Shown piece after piece: positions 1 to 9,090 of a stretch of 33,313 nucleotides of DNA. The position numbers and the translations under genes were made by a program. A model generated the notes under the pieces. It was not told the DNA's origin and searched no databases. It saw only the letters and a program-made list of their open reading frames with translations. Source of the stretch: Candidatus Electryonea clarkiae (GTDB lineage: Bacteria > Electryoneota > Electryoneia > Electryoneales > Electryoneaceae). The DNA lies in NCBI GenBank assembly GCA_030765455.1, contig JAVCCM010000069.1, forward strand, positions 1 to 33,313. The letters run 5' to 3'. The stretch's first letter is position 1. Each line of letters begins with the position of its first letter.

Positions 1-92
1 ATGTTTTGCTACAGTATTACTGCCAAGAACAGAAAAACATGGTTTATGCAAAATAACCAAGAAGATTTAATAAGTCTGAAAGCGCATATTTG

Positions 93-113
93 CCTGAAAA
101 ATACTTTTTCAGG
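93..113. terminator. Perfect 9-bp hairpin downstream of the first gene
   Basis: CCTGAAAAA and TTTTTCAGG pair perfectly around a 3-nt loop. The hairpin lies about 40-60 nt past the stop of the minus-strand sorting-domain gene. The stem itself supplies an A run and a T run, so it could work as a weak terminator in either direction. There is no long T tract after the stem, so the assignment is tentative. Confidence 0.4.
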
Positions 114-150
114 AGACCCTAAATAGATGCCGTTTCATGATGTAGTTCTC

Positions 151-705
151 CTATTTCAACAGTACAAGTTTGCTGGTAAATGCCTGATCCTTGAAAGCAA
201 TTTGCAGAAAGTAGATTCCACTGGTGACTGACATCCCACTTTCGTTCGTCAGCTCAAAAGTGAGAATCTGCGAACCTGCTTCAAGAGATTTCGATATCCT
301 TGCGATCTTTTGTCCCATGATATTTGATATCACAATCTCGACTATGCCCTTTTCAGGAAGCATAACTGGAACTGTAACTCGAGCATTGAACGGGTTTGGA
401 TAGGCTTGAAGCACTTTGAACTCAGAAGGTAAAGTCTCATTTGAGACTTCCGGCGTGGCATTTTCAATGAGTTCAATGGTCATTTTTTCAATGTCATCAA
501 GCTGGAAATCGTTCTCTTCGGCAAGACTCGTAATGCTTAAAACATTCGAGTCGTCTTCGTAAATGATTTTGGGATTGTCGCTCAGAAAAAAAACTGAGGT
601 AAGTCCGTCATGATAGACGACGAGGCTACTGTCCTGGGCAAGAATTGTACTTGAACAGATAGACAATAACAAGCTCATCATTCCAAGTAAGCAGTGTCGC
701 TTCAT
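151..705 (-). CDS. Small secreted protein with type IX (Por-like) C-terminal sorting domain
   Basis: This is a predicted exported protein of 184 residues. I start it at the ATG at 705, which follows an AGGAGGAAAAG Shine-Dalgarno sequence and opens directly into a signal peptide (MKRHCLLGMMSLLLSICSS, cleavage near LAQ). An upstream in-frame start at 744 would put a 13-residue tail before the signal peptide. The middle of the protein (about residues 25-95) has no recognised domain. The last 80 residues are a sorting domain: AYPNPFNARV, then a strand with ISNIMGQKIA, then SGIYFLQI and the ending KLVLLK. In type IX systems such domains direct cargo through the outer membrane and are usually cleaved. 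With little besides the two signals, it may be a minimal or shortened cargo protein. The signal and sorting domain are clear; the function is unknown. Confidence 0.85.
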   Translation of the reverse strand: MKRHCLLGMMSLLLSICSSTILAQDSSLVVYHDGLTSVFFLSDNPKIIYEDDSNVLSITSLAEENDFQLDDIEKMTIELIENATPEVSNETLPSEFKVLQAYPNPFNARVTVPVMLPEKGIVEIVISNIMGQKIARISKSLEAGSQILTFELTNESGMSVTSGIYFLQIAFKDQAFTSKLVLLK

Positions 706-922
706 CTTTTCCTCCTGCATGGTTGTAGTGAATAGCGGTGGCATCGGTTATTCGGGGAGAATAGATTAAACCGTAAAAATAGTCTTTCTGGAATTTCAGA
801 GAACATAAATATTGTCAAACTAAAGATTAACTAAATGGCAATATATAAAATTATTTTGCGATTGTCAATATTAGTCCTAAATAATATTATATAAAATCGA
901 TGCTGATGATACTTCACAAATA

Positions 923-3223
923 TTATTTTATCATGAGCAGTTTTCTTGTTTCCCCCCAGCCGCTTCCGGAATATGCCTTTAACAGGTAAACACCTGTTGA
1001 ACCATTAGCTATCCAGGAATAACGATGATATCCCAGACTAACTTCATTGTCTGCCAAAGTTGCAACGTTTCTGCCTAATAGATCATAAACCTCGATAGTC
1101 AGAAATGTGGGCTCCGGTGTACCGATAGTTATTTGTACCATCTTGTTGAAAGGATTCGGATAAACACTTGAAATTTCCCATGTATCGGGTATTTTACGGA
1201 AAGAAGGTTGATTGACCGCTGTATAGTGGAATGATCTTATTTCGGTTGAGTAGGTTTGATGCCCTTCCAGATCAACCGCCCTGACACGCCAGAAAGAAAA
1301 ATCATCAATGATTTCTCCACTGAGTTCTATTGAAGTATCCAATCCGGATTCATGAGTTTCGTATTCCAGGAATTCAGCATACAATCCTAATTCAACCCTG
1401 TAGTTGACCTGTTCATCAGTTGTCATGTCATGGGCTGTAGTCCAGGAAAATTGCATTGAAGAATCATTCAAATCTGCTTCATTGTCCGGAGAGATCAGGT
1501 TAAATGGTTGTGGAGTGTATCTTTCGTCAAAAAAGAATAAGTGACGCATTTCGTTCGCATAAACAGCAGGAAGCGTATCCAGTTCAACATAAACAGTCCA
1601 ACGGTAGTCAATTTCAAGCTCCAGGTTTTCGAGAGTTAAAAAAGTATCGGTTCCAGCATTATAAATTATCGGATCATCATCTTCCGGTACCAGTTCGAAA
1701 GAATAGCTGATCTCAAATTCCCCATCCCGGAATACTGCAGGATTCCATGTGAAAATAATTGGAGACTGATTGGTCATAAGGCTGTCGGCTGGAGATTCAA
1801 GTGTTAATGCTTCAATCGGCAGAAAATCATTTATCGGAGCTGACGAATAAGGGAATATTTCCAATCTTGAATCTACGGAATCCCCTCTGCCCATAGGATT
1901 ATCATCTGAATGATAGGCACCTGATGGATGCCCCCAATAGTTGTCAGAAATCAGGAGAATACCATTGTTGCGGTTATCTTGTAACATCCCTGCTGCAAAG
2001 GTAGGATTGTTATAAAAGTCATTACCAGTGACGTATAGCGTACCACTTTGGCGAGAAATTATTGCCCCGTAATATATATCATTCTCAAAGTCATTGGGTG
2101 TATTTCCATAAATAATATTTGAGGTTACATTAACCACCGGTCTTTCATCATTTACTCCAACGGCATATATTACAGAAGCTCGGGGTGATGTGTTTCTGAT
2201 GAAAAGATTATCATGAACAGAAACAGTATCGCAAATATACATTGCGCCACCCAACGAAAAAGCCTGGTTTTCATAAAAGAGATTATCCTCGATGTCAACA
2301 TGCTGACTATTTTCAAGGACAGCCAAACCTCCTCCCATACCGATATGATCATCTTCTATTGTACCCGCTACATTCCGGATAAACCTGTTTTCCTCGATTG
2401 GTATTGTCGCCTGAAAAGAGGTATCATTGCTCCAGACAAAAAGTCCGGCGCCGGTAGATTCTGCTGTATTTTCAATAAAATCGTTATCTCTAATAACAAT
2501 ATTTCCACTACCAATAGATAATCCACCGCCTGTCATACTTGAGGAATTGTTCAAAAATTTATTTCTTCTAATCGTTCCCGGAGATTCCTTTGATACCATA
2601 CCGCCACCGGCGCCGCCACTATTATCCACAAATAAATTATCCTCAACAAGAATAGAAGAACAGTACAGGCACAATAGACCACCAGCCTCACCGGGTGATG
2701 AGTTAGCCATAAACAAGGAATAATTTACAAAAACCTCAGATTCATGAGTCCATATTCCGGCGGTATATTGAGCATTATTATCTTTGATTAAACAATATGA
2801 AATATTCAATAAACATGAATCAGCTCTTACTCCACCTCCTTTATTTTCACCACCACCGGTCATAAATCCTTCTACGATTGATATTCCAACAATATTAACC
2901 GGATCATCGCCGGTGGAGATAATTGTTAATGGACGATATGAATTATCACCGGAAATGATTGTTTCAACAATTGTCAGGGAGTCTTCATCGAAGATGAATT
3001 CACCCGCTAATGTCAATCCATGCTCATTTATCAATAATTGTTCGTAATAGGTTCCTGGGGAGATCAATACGGTATCACCAACGATGGAAGAATCGATTGC
3101 TGATTGGATGGTCTCGTACTGGTCGGGAACCCGGAGCAGATTGGAATAGGTTTCATTTGTCGTGAAAAGCAGGATAATGAGCAGGAAGCTCAAATTTCGA
3201 AATATTTTTATGGCTCTGTACAT
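923..3223 (-). CDS. Secreted parallel beta-helix protein with Fn3-like repeats and C-terminal sorting domain
   Basis: The 766-residue product begins with a signal peptide (MYRAIKIFRNLSFLLIILLF). About residues 30-460 form a right-handed parallel beta-helix of the pectin-lyase-like type. It opens with VPDQYETIQSAIDSSIVGD and is followed by many Asn/Gly-rich turns of the form 'DNxFxxNxAxxxGGG'. The helix ends with a DNYWGHPSGAYH motif, typical of NosD-like repeat proteins. Two Fn3-like beta-sandwich repeats follow (about 470-680), each ending in a YRW or FWRV strand. The type IX-like sorting domain comes last (YPNPFNK, VYDLLGRNVA, STGVYLLKA, end KLLMIK). No catalytic residues can be assigned, so binding or degrading a polysaccharide, or a structural surface role, are all possible. 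It is a paralog of the 883-residue protein at 23449-26100, which has three Fn3-like repeats instead of two. Confidence 0.9.
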   Translation of the reverse strand: MYRAIKIFRNLSFLLIILLFTTNETYSNLLRVPDQYETIQSAIDSSIVGDTVLISPGTYYEQLLINEHGLTLAGEFIFDEDSLTIVETIISGDNSYRPLTIISTGDDPVNIVGISIVEGFMTGGGENKGGGVRADSCLLNISYCLIKDNNAQYTAGIWTHESEVFVNYSLFMANSSPGEAGGLLCLYCSSILVEDNLFVDNSGGAGGGMVSKESPGTIRRNKFLNNSSSMTGGGLSIGSGNIVIRDNDFIENTAESTGAGLFVWSNDTSFQATIPIEENRFIRNVAGTIEDDHIGMGGGLAVLENSQHVDIEDNLFYENQAFSLGGAMYICDTVSVHDNLFIRNTSPRASVIYAVGVNDERPVVNVTSNIIYGNTPNDFENDIYYGAIISRQSGTLYVTGNDFYNNPTFAAGMLQDNRNNGILLISDNYWGHPSGAYHSDDNPMGRGDSVDSRLEIFPYSSAPINDFLPIEALTLESPADSLMTNQSPIIFTWNPAVFRDGEFEISYSFELVPEDDDPIIYNAGTDTFLTLENLELEIDYRWTVYVELDTLPAVYANEMRHLFFFDERYTPQPFNLISPDNEADLNDSSMQFSWTTAHDMTTDEQVNYRVELGLYAEFLEYETHESGLDTSIELSGEIIDDFSFWRVRAVDLEGHQTYSTEIRSFHYTAVNQPSFRKIPDTWEISSVYPNPFNKMVQITIGTPEPTFLTIEVYDLLGRNVATLADNEVSLGYHRYSWIANGSTGVYLLKAYSGSGWGETRKLLMIK

Positions 3224-3549
3224 GATACTTTGCCCCTACCGGTTGAAGAAATCTCAAACAATTATTAAAATTATAGAATTCACAACCCTGTTAAAAAACA
3301 TTTATCTAAAATTATGAATTTTATTCATTAACTTCAAGTGGTAATCCAATATATTATATAAGTTTCTTTATTGTCTCCAGGAGATACTATCCTTAATCAA
3401 TCTGAGGACAGGGTTTTCAAATCCTGCACCTCTTCTCCCTGAATAAGGATCTGTGCCTTAGTCGCATCACGTAAAATGGACATAACAAACTTCCTCATTC
3501 ATGTGATTGATTACATTTCTCGCTTTGCTGGTGGCAAATAAATCACATT

Positions 3550-3600
3550 TATTAATATTTTCCGGGCTTCAGCCGGTATTTCTTTGCACCCTGCTTTAGC
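3550..3600. repeat. GCTTTAGC/GGCTTCAGCC hairpin repeat, single unit
   Basis: An imperfect hairpin CCGGGCTTCAGCCGG (3562-3576) is followed by TATTTCTTTGCACCC and the half-palindrome CTGCTTTAGC. The same string of parts, inverted, occurs at about 3744-3784 (CCGGCTAAAGCCGG, then GTGCAAAGAATAG, then CCTGCTCAAGCAGG). The two are therefore inverted copies of one repeat unit. It lies in the 766-nt gap between divergent genes. The rest of that gap before 3550 holds nothing I can support. Confidence 0.7.
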
Positions 3601-3601
3601 A

Positions 3602-3842
3602 CTGTCCTTTAGTCACATCTTTTGGTTATAATTCAGTCAAGTCTATTTGTTCAGTTTAGCCTGCTTTAGCAGGGGTGTTGAGGGATAAATAATCTGTAGA
3701 GCGCGCTAAAGCGAGCTGCGGATTTGGATCAGACATTTTCACTCCGGCTAAAGCCGGGTGCAAAGAATAGCCTGCTCAAGCAGGCTTACCTGAACCAATA
3801 AATTTGTTAGAATTATTATCAAAAGATGTGAACAAGAGACAG
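3602..3842. mobile_element. MITE-like 241-bp element with ~70-bp inverted terminal repeats
   Basis: The first ~71 bases (3602-3672) and the reverse complement of the last ~71 (3772-3842) align along their whole length at roughly 80% by eye. Both begin CTGTC, share CACATCTTTTG, ATAATTC and GTTCAG, and end in a CCTGCTnnAGCAGG hairpin. The ~100-bp centre holds two more hairpins of the GCTAAAGC type (about 3696-3715 and 3744-3757). There is no open reading frame inside. A non-autonomous, palindromic mobile element is the simplest reading; no transposase to move it is visible here. Confidence 0.6.
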
Positions 3843-3990
3843 AATCATGATTCCCTGAACTACTCACTCTTCCAGTTCTCTCCGAGTTAAATTCCATTGA
3901 AAAACAGGATCGTATTATGTAACTTGTTTCCTTGCTTTTCGTGGTTCAAACTTTGAAATTTTATTCAGCAATTTGGAGCGGGGTAAAAAA

Positions 3991-4254
3991 ATGGTTCAAT
4001 CGAACCATGCAATGATTTGTGTTGCCGCCTTTTCGGCGGTGTTTGTCATCCTTGCTGTTCTTGCGGGGGTGATGCAGATAATCACCAGTATTCCTCAAAA
4101 AGCGACGCCCCAGTCCGAGGGAGTTAAACCTTTACCGGTATCAGCGCCGAGGGTAAAAGCAATAATTGATGCAGCACAAGTCGCTGCTATTTCGAGCGCC
4201 TACCAGGGAATTTTTCCCGGAAAACATGTCATTCGCATAGAAGAGATCACCTGA
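3991..4254 (+). CDS. OadG-like gamma subunit of a sodium-pump decarboxylase complex
   Basis: This small protein (87 residues) has one N-terminal membrane helix (about residues 8-32, VAAFSAVFVILAVLAGVMQI), a Pro/Lys-rich linker, and a C-terminal VAAISSAYQGIFPGKHVIRI segment. That layout matches OadG, the small membrane subunit that helps assemble Na+-translocating oxaloacetate or methylmalonyl-CoA decarboxylases. I choose the ATG at 3991, preceded by GGAG at 3975-3978; a TTG at 3973 is also in frame. The next gene, 54 nt downstream, is the start of a biotin-dependent decarboxylase alpha chain, which strongly supports the call. No OadB membrane subunit follows, and the alpha-chain gene is cut short, so in this locus OadG may have lost its partner. 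Confidence 0.7.
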   Translation: MVQSNHAMICVAAFSAVFVILAVLAGVMQIITSIPQKATPQSEGVKPLPVSAPRVKAIIDAAQVAAISSAYQGIFPGKHVIRIEEIT

Positions 4255-4308
4255 TATAATTCCTTTCATCTCATACGTACACATAACAGTACGATTCGAG
4301 GAGAACCC

Positions 4309-4605
4309 ATGATATTTACAGAAAATCCCAAGACCATTCGTGTGATGTTCACACCCTTCCGTGGCGGCTTGCAAAGTATGTTCGGCGGAAAGGTAGAATG
4401 GGAAGCAATCAAACCGGCAATGGAAGCATCGGCAGCGGCTGGGATCCGTCATTTCGAGTTTGGCGGTGGAGCACGTTACCAGGCACCTTATTTCTATGTC
4501 GGAGACGACTCCATGACGCTGTCATTTATCAATAGATCTAATGACGTCCACTCGCATGCAGCGAGGGACGGTGGATATTATCAAGGAGATTATCATGTCG
4601 TATGA
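4309..4605 (+). pseudogene. Truncated oxaloacetate decarboxylase / pyruvate carboxylase alpha-chain gene (5' end only)
   Basis: The first ~67 codons read as the start of the carboxyltransferase domain of OadA/PycB proteins: VMFTPFRGGLQSMFGGKV, then EASAAAGIRHFEFGGGA and YQAPYFYVGDD. Family members run for 450-600 residues and end in a biotinyl domain. Here homology stops at about 4509, the frame continues through about 30 unrelated residues, and it ends inside the start of malic enzyme. The start has a good ribosome site (GAGGAG at 4298-4303), so the 5' end is intact and the rest has been lost. The metal-binding, catalytic-lysine and biotin regions are all absent, so it cannot be a working decarboxylase. 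An internal deletion joining oadA to maeB is the simplest cause; an assembly join is the alternative. Confidence 0.75.
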
Positions 4606-6880
4606 TCGCGAGGCGATTGAGTATCATTCCCAGCCGAGACCGGGAAAAATCGAAGTCCGTCCAATAAAACCCTGTATAACACAACGGGATCTTTCCCTAG
4701 CTTACACACCGGGAGTGGCTGTCCCCTGTCTGGAAATCGAGAAAAACCCGGAAAAAGCGTATTTATATACTTCCAAGGGCAATCTGGTGGGTGTCGTATC
4801 CAATGGAACGGCGGTTCTAGGTTTAGGGGATATCGGTCCCCTTGCCGGAAAACCGGTTATGGAAGGCAAGGGAGTCCTGTTTAAACGTTTTGCCGGGGTC
4901 GATGTATTCGACATTGAGCTGGACACAAAAGATCCGGATGAAATAATCCGAACCTGTGAAATTATTTCGCCTACACTGGGTGGAATTAATCTTGAGGACA
5001 TCAAGGCTCCAGAATGTTTCTACATCGAAGAAACCTTGAAGGAACGTCTTGATATTCCTGTATTCCATGACGACCAGCATGGCACTGCAATAATTTCCGG
5101 AGCTGCACTACTGAACGCGCTCGAAGTTATCGGAAAAGATATATCAAAGCTTCGCGTGGTTTTTAGCGGAGCCGGGGCTGCGGGAATCGCCTGTGCAAAA
5201 TTTTATGAAGCACTGGGGGTTTCTCACGATAATATATTCATGTGTGACTCAAAAGGTGTTCTTTGGAAAGGTCGGGAAGACTTGGATCCCTCTCATCCAA
5301 AGTACAATAAATACAAAGCATATTTCACACAAAAAACAAATGCCCGCACACTAGACGATGCAATCAGAGACGCAGATGCGTTTGCCGGTGTTTCGATAGC
5401 AAATTGCGTAACTGCCGATATGGTTCGTTCGATGGCGAAAAATCCGATTATTTTTGCTATGGCAAATCCGGATCCAGAAATTACCTACCCAGACGCAAAA
5501 GCAGCACGAGATGACGTGATAATTGCTACCGGACGTTCCGATTATCCGAATCAGGTAAATAACGTTCTTGGGTTTCCTTTCATTTTCCGCGGTGCGTTGG
5601 ATGTTCGGGCGAAAGGTATCAATGAAGAGATGAAAATTGCCGCAGCCCGGTCGCTGGCTGGATTGGCGAAAGAGGACGTTCCTGATAGCGTGCGTCAGGC
5701 TTATCATGCCGAAAAAATACAATTTGGGAAAGATTATCTGATTCCAAAACCGTTCGATCCCAGAGTTCTCACCTGGGAAGCAGTTGCCGTAGCAAAAGCC
5801 GCTTGTGAAAGCGGAATAGCCCGTTACCCGATCACTGATTGGGAAGAATATCGCGATCGACTAGAACAATACCTTGGTACTGAACGTCCTATTTTAAGAA
5901 GGATTATTCACCGCGCGCAGCAAACTCTGCATCGTGTCGTGTTTGCTGAAGGAGTCGATGAAAGAATCCTTCGGGCTGCGCATCTTGTGATAGATGAGCG
6001 CATTGGCAAACCAGTACTGCTTGGCGACAAGGCAATAATCGAACAAAAGTCGAAGGAACTCGGTCTTTCATTATCGAACGCAGAGATTATTAAGCCGGAG
6101 ACATCAGAATTTTACGAGTCTTACGTAGATGAATATTACAAGATGCGCCAGCGTAAGGGAGTCAACATAGATGAGGCTCGTCTGGATATGCGATCAAGGA
6201 ATATATTCGGTCCAATGATGGTGCGACGGGGAGATGCCGACGTCTTTATTTCAGCTCGCTCCCGCCAATACCCGAACGTGCTGCGCCCAATGCTGAAAGT
6301 GATGTCTGATCGGCTGGTCGGAAGGACTTTGTGTGGAATTTACATGCTTATTGCAGATAACAAACAATATTTTCTTGGAGATACTGCAGTAAATATCGAT
6401 CCGGGAGTGAATGAAATAGTTGGAATTGCTGAGGAAATCCACCACCTCGCAAAAAGCCTCGGAATTTCCACTCCACGCATAGCCTTGCTTTCGTTTAGTA
6501 ACTTTGGCAGCGTCCGTTCTCCATCAAGCGATAAGATGAGCGCAGCTAACAAAATCCTCTGGGAAAAACATCCTGATTGGCAAGTTGATGGCGAGGTGCA
6601 GGCGGATGCGGCGGTCTCACCGGAAATTATGCAAAGAGACTTTCCGTTCTCCAAAATTTCAAAAGGTGCGAATTGCCTGGTATTTCCGAATCTGGATTCG
6701 GCAAACACATCATTCAGACTGCTCAACAGCATTGGAGGTCGCACGGTTGTAGGTCCAATAATAGCTGGTCTTGACCTGCCCATGCACATTATCCTCCCAA
6801 GGATGTCTGTGGATGATATTGTAAACCTGGTCGCTATCGGCGTCAATCAGGCAATGGCAGAGAAAAATAAAGACGCTTAA
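4595..6880 (+). CDS. maeB: NADP-dependent malic enzyme with C-terminal phosphotransacetylase-like domain (MaeB type)
   Basis: It catalyses the oxidative decarboxylation of malate to pyruvate and CO2 with reduction of NADP (family knowledge). The 761-residue length fits the two-domain MaeB class. The malic domain has [12 protein letters not shown] with the catalytic Tyr (about Y37), [11 protein letters not shown] with the catalytic Lys (about K92), HDDQHGT at 158-164, and the dinucleotide fold GAGAAG at 192-197. From about residue 430 a phosphate acetyl/butyryl-transferase-like domain follows ([19 protein letters not shown]). In known MaeB proteins this domain is regulatory, sensing acetyl-CoA, rather than catalytic. 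The start at 4595 follows AAGGAG at 4583-4588; an in-frame ATG at 4541 has no such site. It lies directly behind the oadA remnant and upstream of PEPCK, within a C3/C4 carbon-node group. NADP rather than NAD use is inferred from the class. Confidence 0.93.
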   Translation: MSYDREAIEYHSQPRPGKIEVRPIKPCITQRDLSLAYTPGVAVPCLEIEKNPEKAYLYTSKGNLVGVVSNGTAVLGLGDIGPLAGKPVMEGKGVLFKRFAGVDVFDIELDTKDPDEIIRTCEIISPTLGGINLEDIKAPECFYIEETLKERLDIPVFHDDQHGTAIISGAALLNALEVIGKDISKLRVVFSGAGAAGIACAKFYEALGVSHDNIFMCDSKGVLWKGREDLDPSHPKYNKYKAYFTQKTNARTLDDAIRDADAFAGVSIANCVTADMVRSMAKNPIIFAMANPDPEITYPDAKAARDDVIIATGRSDYPNQVNNVLGFPFIFRGALDVRAKGINEEMKIAAARSLAGLAKEDVPDSVRQAYHAEKIQFGKDYLIPKPFDPRVLTWEAVAVAKAACESGIARYPITDWEEYRDRLEQYLGTERPILRRIIHRAQQTLHRVVFAEGVDERILRAAHLVIDERIGKPVLLGDKAIIEQKSKELGLSLSNAEIIKPETSEFYESYVDEYYKMRQRKGVNIDEARLDMRSRNIFGPMMVRRGDADVFISARSRQYPNVLRPMLKVMSDRLVGRTLCGIYMLIADNKQYFLGDTAVNIDPGVNEIVGIAEEIHHLAKSLGISTPRIALLSFSNFGSVRSPSSDKMSAANKILWEKHPDWQVDGEVQADAAVSPEIMQRDFPFSKISKGANCLVFPNLDSANTSFRLLNSIGGRTVVGPIIAGLDLPMHIILPRMSVDDIVNLVAIGVNQAMAEKNKDA

Positions 6881-6953
6881 TATCTCGGTATTGCTGTTTT
6901 TCTCATTGTAGGTTCTTTGTCTTAACATCCCCGAAAGGGTGTTATATAGGTGG

Positions 6954-7111
6954 GGCTGTTCCGTAAGTATGAAAACATTTAGAATGTGTCATTTCTGCGA
7001 AGGCATGAATCCAGTTATTACAACAGTTTATGGTTTCGTGGATTAGCTTCGCTGAGCTACTCTTCGTTCCGGTTCCCGGATCAAGTCTGAGAATGACATT
7101 ATGGGACAGCC
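6954..7111. repeat. Degenerate inverted intergenic repeat (GTCATTC...GAATGAC type)
   Basis: The ends GGCTGTTCC (6954-6962) and GGGACAGCC (7103-7111) are inverted with one mismatch. Inside them TGTCATT (6987-6993) and AATGACA (7092-7098) form a second inverted pair. The intervening text (TGCGAAGGCATGAATCCAG and GGTTCCCGGATCAAGTCTG) resembles a worn copy of a widespread bacterial intergenic repeat with GTCATTCCCGCGAAGGCGGGAATCCAG-like arms. It fills most of the 503-nt gap between maeB and pckA. Just upstream (about 6925-6943) is a CCCCGAAAGGG-type hairpin without a T tract. Confidence 0.5.
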
Positions 7112-7213
7112 TCAATAGATTATCACCGTCTCAAGCTCGAAAATGGCAGAGCTCCCCGAAACAACAGAGCAGCCAAGGCAAGTGAATTGATCTGTAGATA
7201 TTGATTTAACCTC

Positions 7214-7238
7214 AAATCCATCTCGACGAGATGGATTT
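7214..7238. repeat. Perfect 12-bp palindrome upstream of pckA
   Basis: AAATCCATCTCG and CGAGATGGATTT flank a single central base. Such a symmetric site about 145 nt before the pckA start could be an operator. It could equally be a short palindromic repeat of the kind common in this window: the GGACA-(6 nt)-TGTCC hairpins near 17403 and 17696 have a similar TCTCG or GCTCG centre. Position and symmetry are seen; function is open. Confidence 0.6.
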
Positions 7239-7383
7239 ACTATTAGTTCCAGAGAAATTGAGAATTCTTAAGGGTTTGTATTTCTTAAGGCAAATTTTAT
7301 GCTTACTACGCAAATCTACGTACTACTTCGCTAATACAAAAAAATCATTACCTTTCAATCTTTTTTCTAATCCGGAGGCATAG

Positions 7384-8985
7384 ATGGAAACTATTCAGGG
7401 CAAAGAAAAACATGGTCTTGAATATCTTGGTTTGACTAATCTTGGTACTATTTACTGGAATCCGAGTACTCCTTTCCTGTATGAGCAGGCTATTCGGAGG
7501 CGGGAAGGATACCTCGCGCATCATGGACCTTTAGTTGTCCGAACCGGTCACTATACAGGACGCAGCCCGAACGACAGGTTTATTGTAGATGATTCCTACA
7601 GCCATGATAAAGTTGATTGGGGACCTGACAATGTACCTTTTCCACAAGATAAGTTTGAGATGTTGTTCCGCCGTTTGCAGGCTTACGTGCAGGGCAGGGA
7701 TCTTTTCGTTCAGGACGTTCACTCCGGGGCGGACATGGATTACCGGCTGCCTGTAAGGGTGATAAATGAATTTGCCTGGCAGAACCTGTTCGCCAGAAAT
7801 CTGTTCCGACAACCTCACGATCCAGGACATCGTCATGACGCAGCATTCACAGTACTGGGAATGCCCAATTTTAAAGCTATACCGGAATTTGACGGAACAA
7901 ACAGTGAAGCTTTTGTTGTCCTGAGTTTTGAGAGGAAACTTGTGTTAATCGGTGGTACAGCTTACGCAGGTGAGATGAAAAAATCGATGTTCTCAGCTAT
8001 GAATCTTATCCTGCCAGGTGAGGACGTACTGCCAATGCATTGTTCCGCTAATGTAGGTCCAAATGGTGATTGTGCGCTTTTCTTCGGATTGTCGGGGACT
8101 GGCAAAACCACACTCTCCGCAGATCAGAGCCGTCAACTTATCGGTGACGATGAGCATGGTTGGTCGCCCAATGGTGTATTCAATTTTGAGGGTGGATGCT
8201 ACGCCAAGGTGATAAAACTATCCCATGAAGCTGAACCTGAAATTCATGAAACAACAAGACGTTTTGGAACGATTCTTGAAAACGTTGGTTTTGATATCGA
8301 TACCAGGCGTGTCGATCTTTATGACGGCTCCCTGACGGAGAATACCCGTGCCGCGTACCCCTTGGGACATATTCCCAATGTTAAAGAAGATTCCATGGGA
8401 CCGCATCCAAAGAATGTTATCTTTCTCACAGCCGATGCATTCGGAGTACTTCCGCCCATCAGTAAATTAACTCCGGAACAGGCGATGTATCATTTCATGA
8501 GTGGATATACCGCTAAACTCGCGGGGACGGAACGTGGTGTCACCGAACCGAAAGCGACCTTCAGTGCATGCTTTGGATCACCCTTTATGACTCTATCGCC
8601 GACAGTATATGCTGAACTTCTCGGGAAAAAACTTCATGAACAAAAGTCTAATGTATGGTTGGTGAATACCGGATGGACCGGCGGACCTTTTGGAGTAGGT
8701 CACAGGATGGAGATCAAGTACACACGTATCATGGTGAATGCTGCATTAGATGGAAAACTTGATAATGTGCCAACCAGGCAAGAAAAAATCTTCGGTCTTC
8801 ATATACCAGAGAGTGTTCCCGGTGTACCGGCAAAAGTTTTAGATCCGAAAATGACCTGGGATGACAAGGGTGCATATGACATAAAAGCAGGCGAGCTGGC
8901 GGAACTCTTTCATAAGAATTTCAAGGCATTCGCCGCTAAATCAACACCGGAAGTGATTGATGCAGGTCCATTGCATGGACGTTGA
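7384..8985 (+). CDS. pckA: Phosphoenolpyruvate carboxykinase (ATP)
   Basis: This enzyme converts oxaloacetate and ATP to phosphoenolpyruvate, CO2 and ADP, the entry step of gluconeogenesis (it can also run towards CO2 fixation). The 533-residue product matches the ATP-type family in length. It carries RTGHYTGRSPNDRFIV near residues 53-68 (substrate binding), the P-loop GLSGTGKTTLSAD at 235-247, and GDDEHGW followed by FNFEGGCYAKVI near 254-277 (metal and nucleotide binding). The start follows GGAGG at 7374-7378. It lies downstream of malic enzyme on the same strand, but the 503-nt repeat-filled gap suggests its own promoter. Together with malic enzyme and the FBPase gene downstream it forms a gluconeogenic set. 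No frameshift or missing motif is seen. Confidence 0.97.
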   Translation: METIQGKEKHGLEYLGLTNLGTIYWNPSTPFLYEQAIRRREGYLAHHGPLVVRTGHYTGRSPNDRFIVDDSYSHDKVDWGPDNVPFPQDKFEMLFRRLQAYVQGRDLFVQDVHSGADMDYRLPVRVINEFAWQNLFARNLFRQPHDPGHRHDAAFTVLGMPNFKAIPEFDGTNSEAFVVLSFERKLVLIGGTAYAGEMKKSMFSAMNLILPGEDVLPMHCSANVGPNGDCALFFGLSGTGKTTLSADQSRQLIGDDEHGWSPNGVFNFEGGCYAKVIKLSHEAEPEIHETTRRFGTILENVGFDIDTRRVDLYDGSLTENTRAAYPLGHIPNVKEDSMGPHPKNVIFLTADAFGVLPPISKLTPEQAMYHFMSGYTAKLAGTERGVTEPKATFSACFGSPFMTLSPTVYAELLGKKLHEQKSNVWLVNTGWTGGPFGVGHRMEIKYTRIMVNAALDGKLDNVPTRQEKIFGLHIPESVPGVPAKVLDPKMTWDDKGAYDIKAGELAELFHKNFKAFAAKSTPEVIDAGPLHGR

Positions 8986-9090
8986 GCGGGATTTTTATCA
9001 GGCCTGAACTTCCTTTGTGGATTCCTGTCGTCTCAATTTCAGTTACAGAGGGTTCTCTGATACGGGCAAATTACTTATAACTATGCCCAG

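Noticed and set aside
3397..3498. Minus-strand 33-codon frame with a plausible AGGAAG site upstream of its internal ATG
   Set aside because: Too short, no recognisable family, and located in a repeat-rich gap; it could be a small protein but nothing beyond the site supports it.
6340..6846. Long open frame antisense to malic enzyme
   Set aside because: It lies entirely inside a well-supported gene on the other strand and its composition reflects the complementary codons; no motif is recognised.
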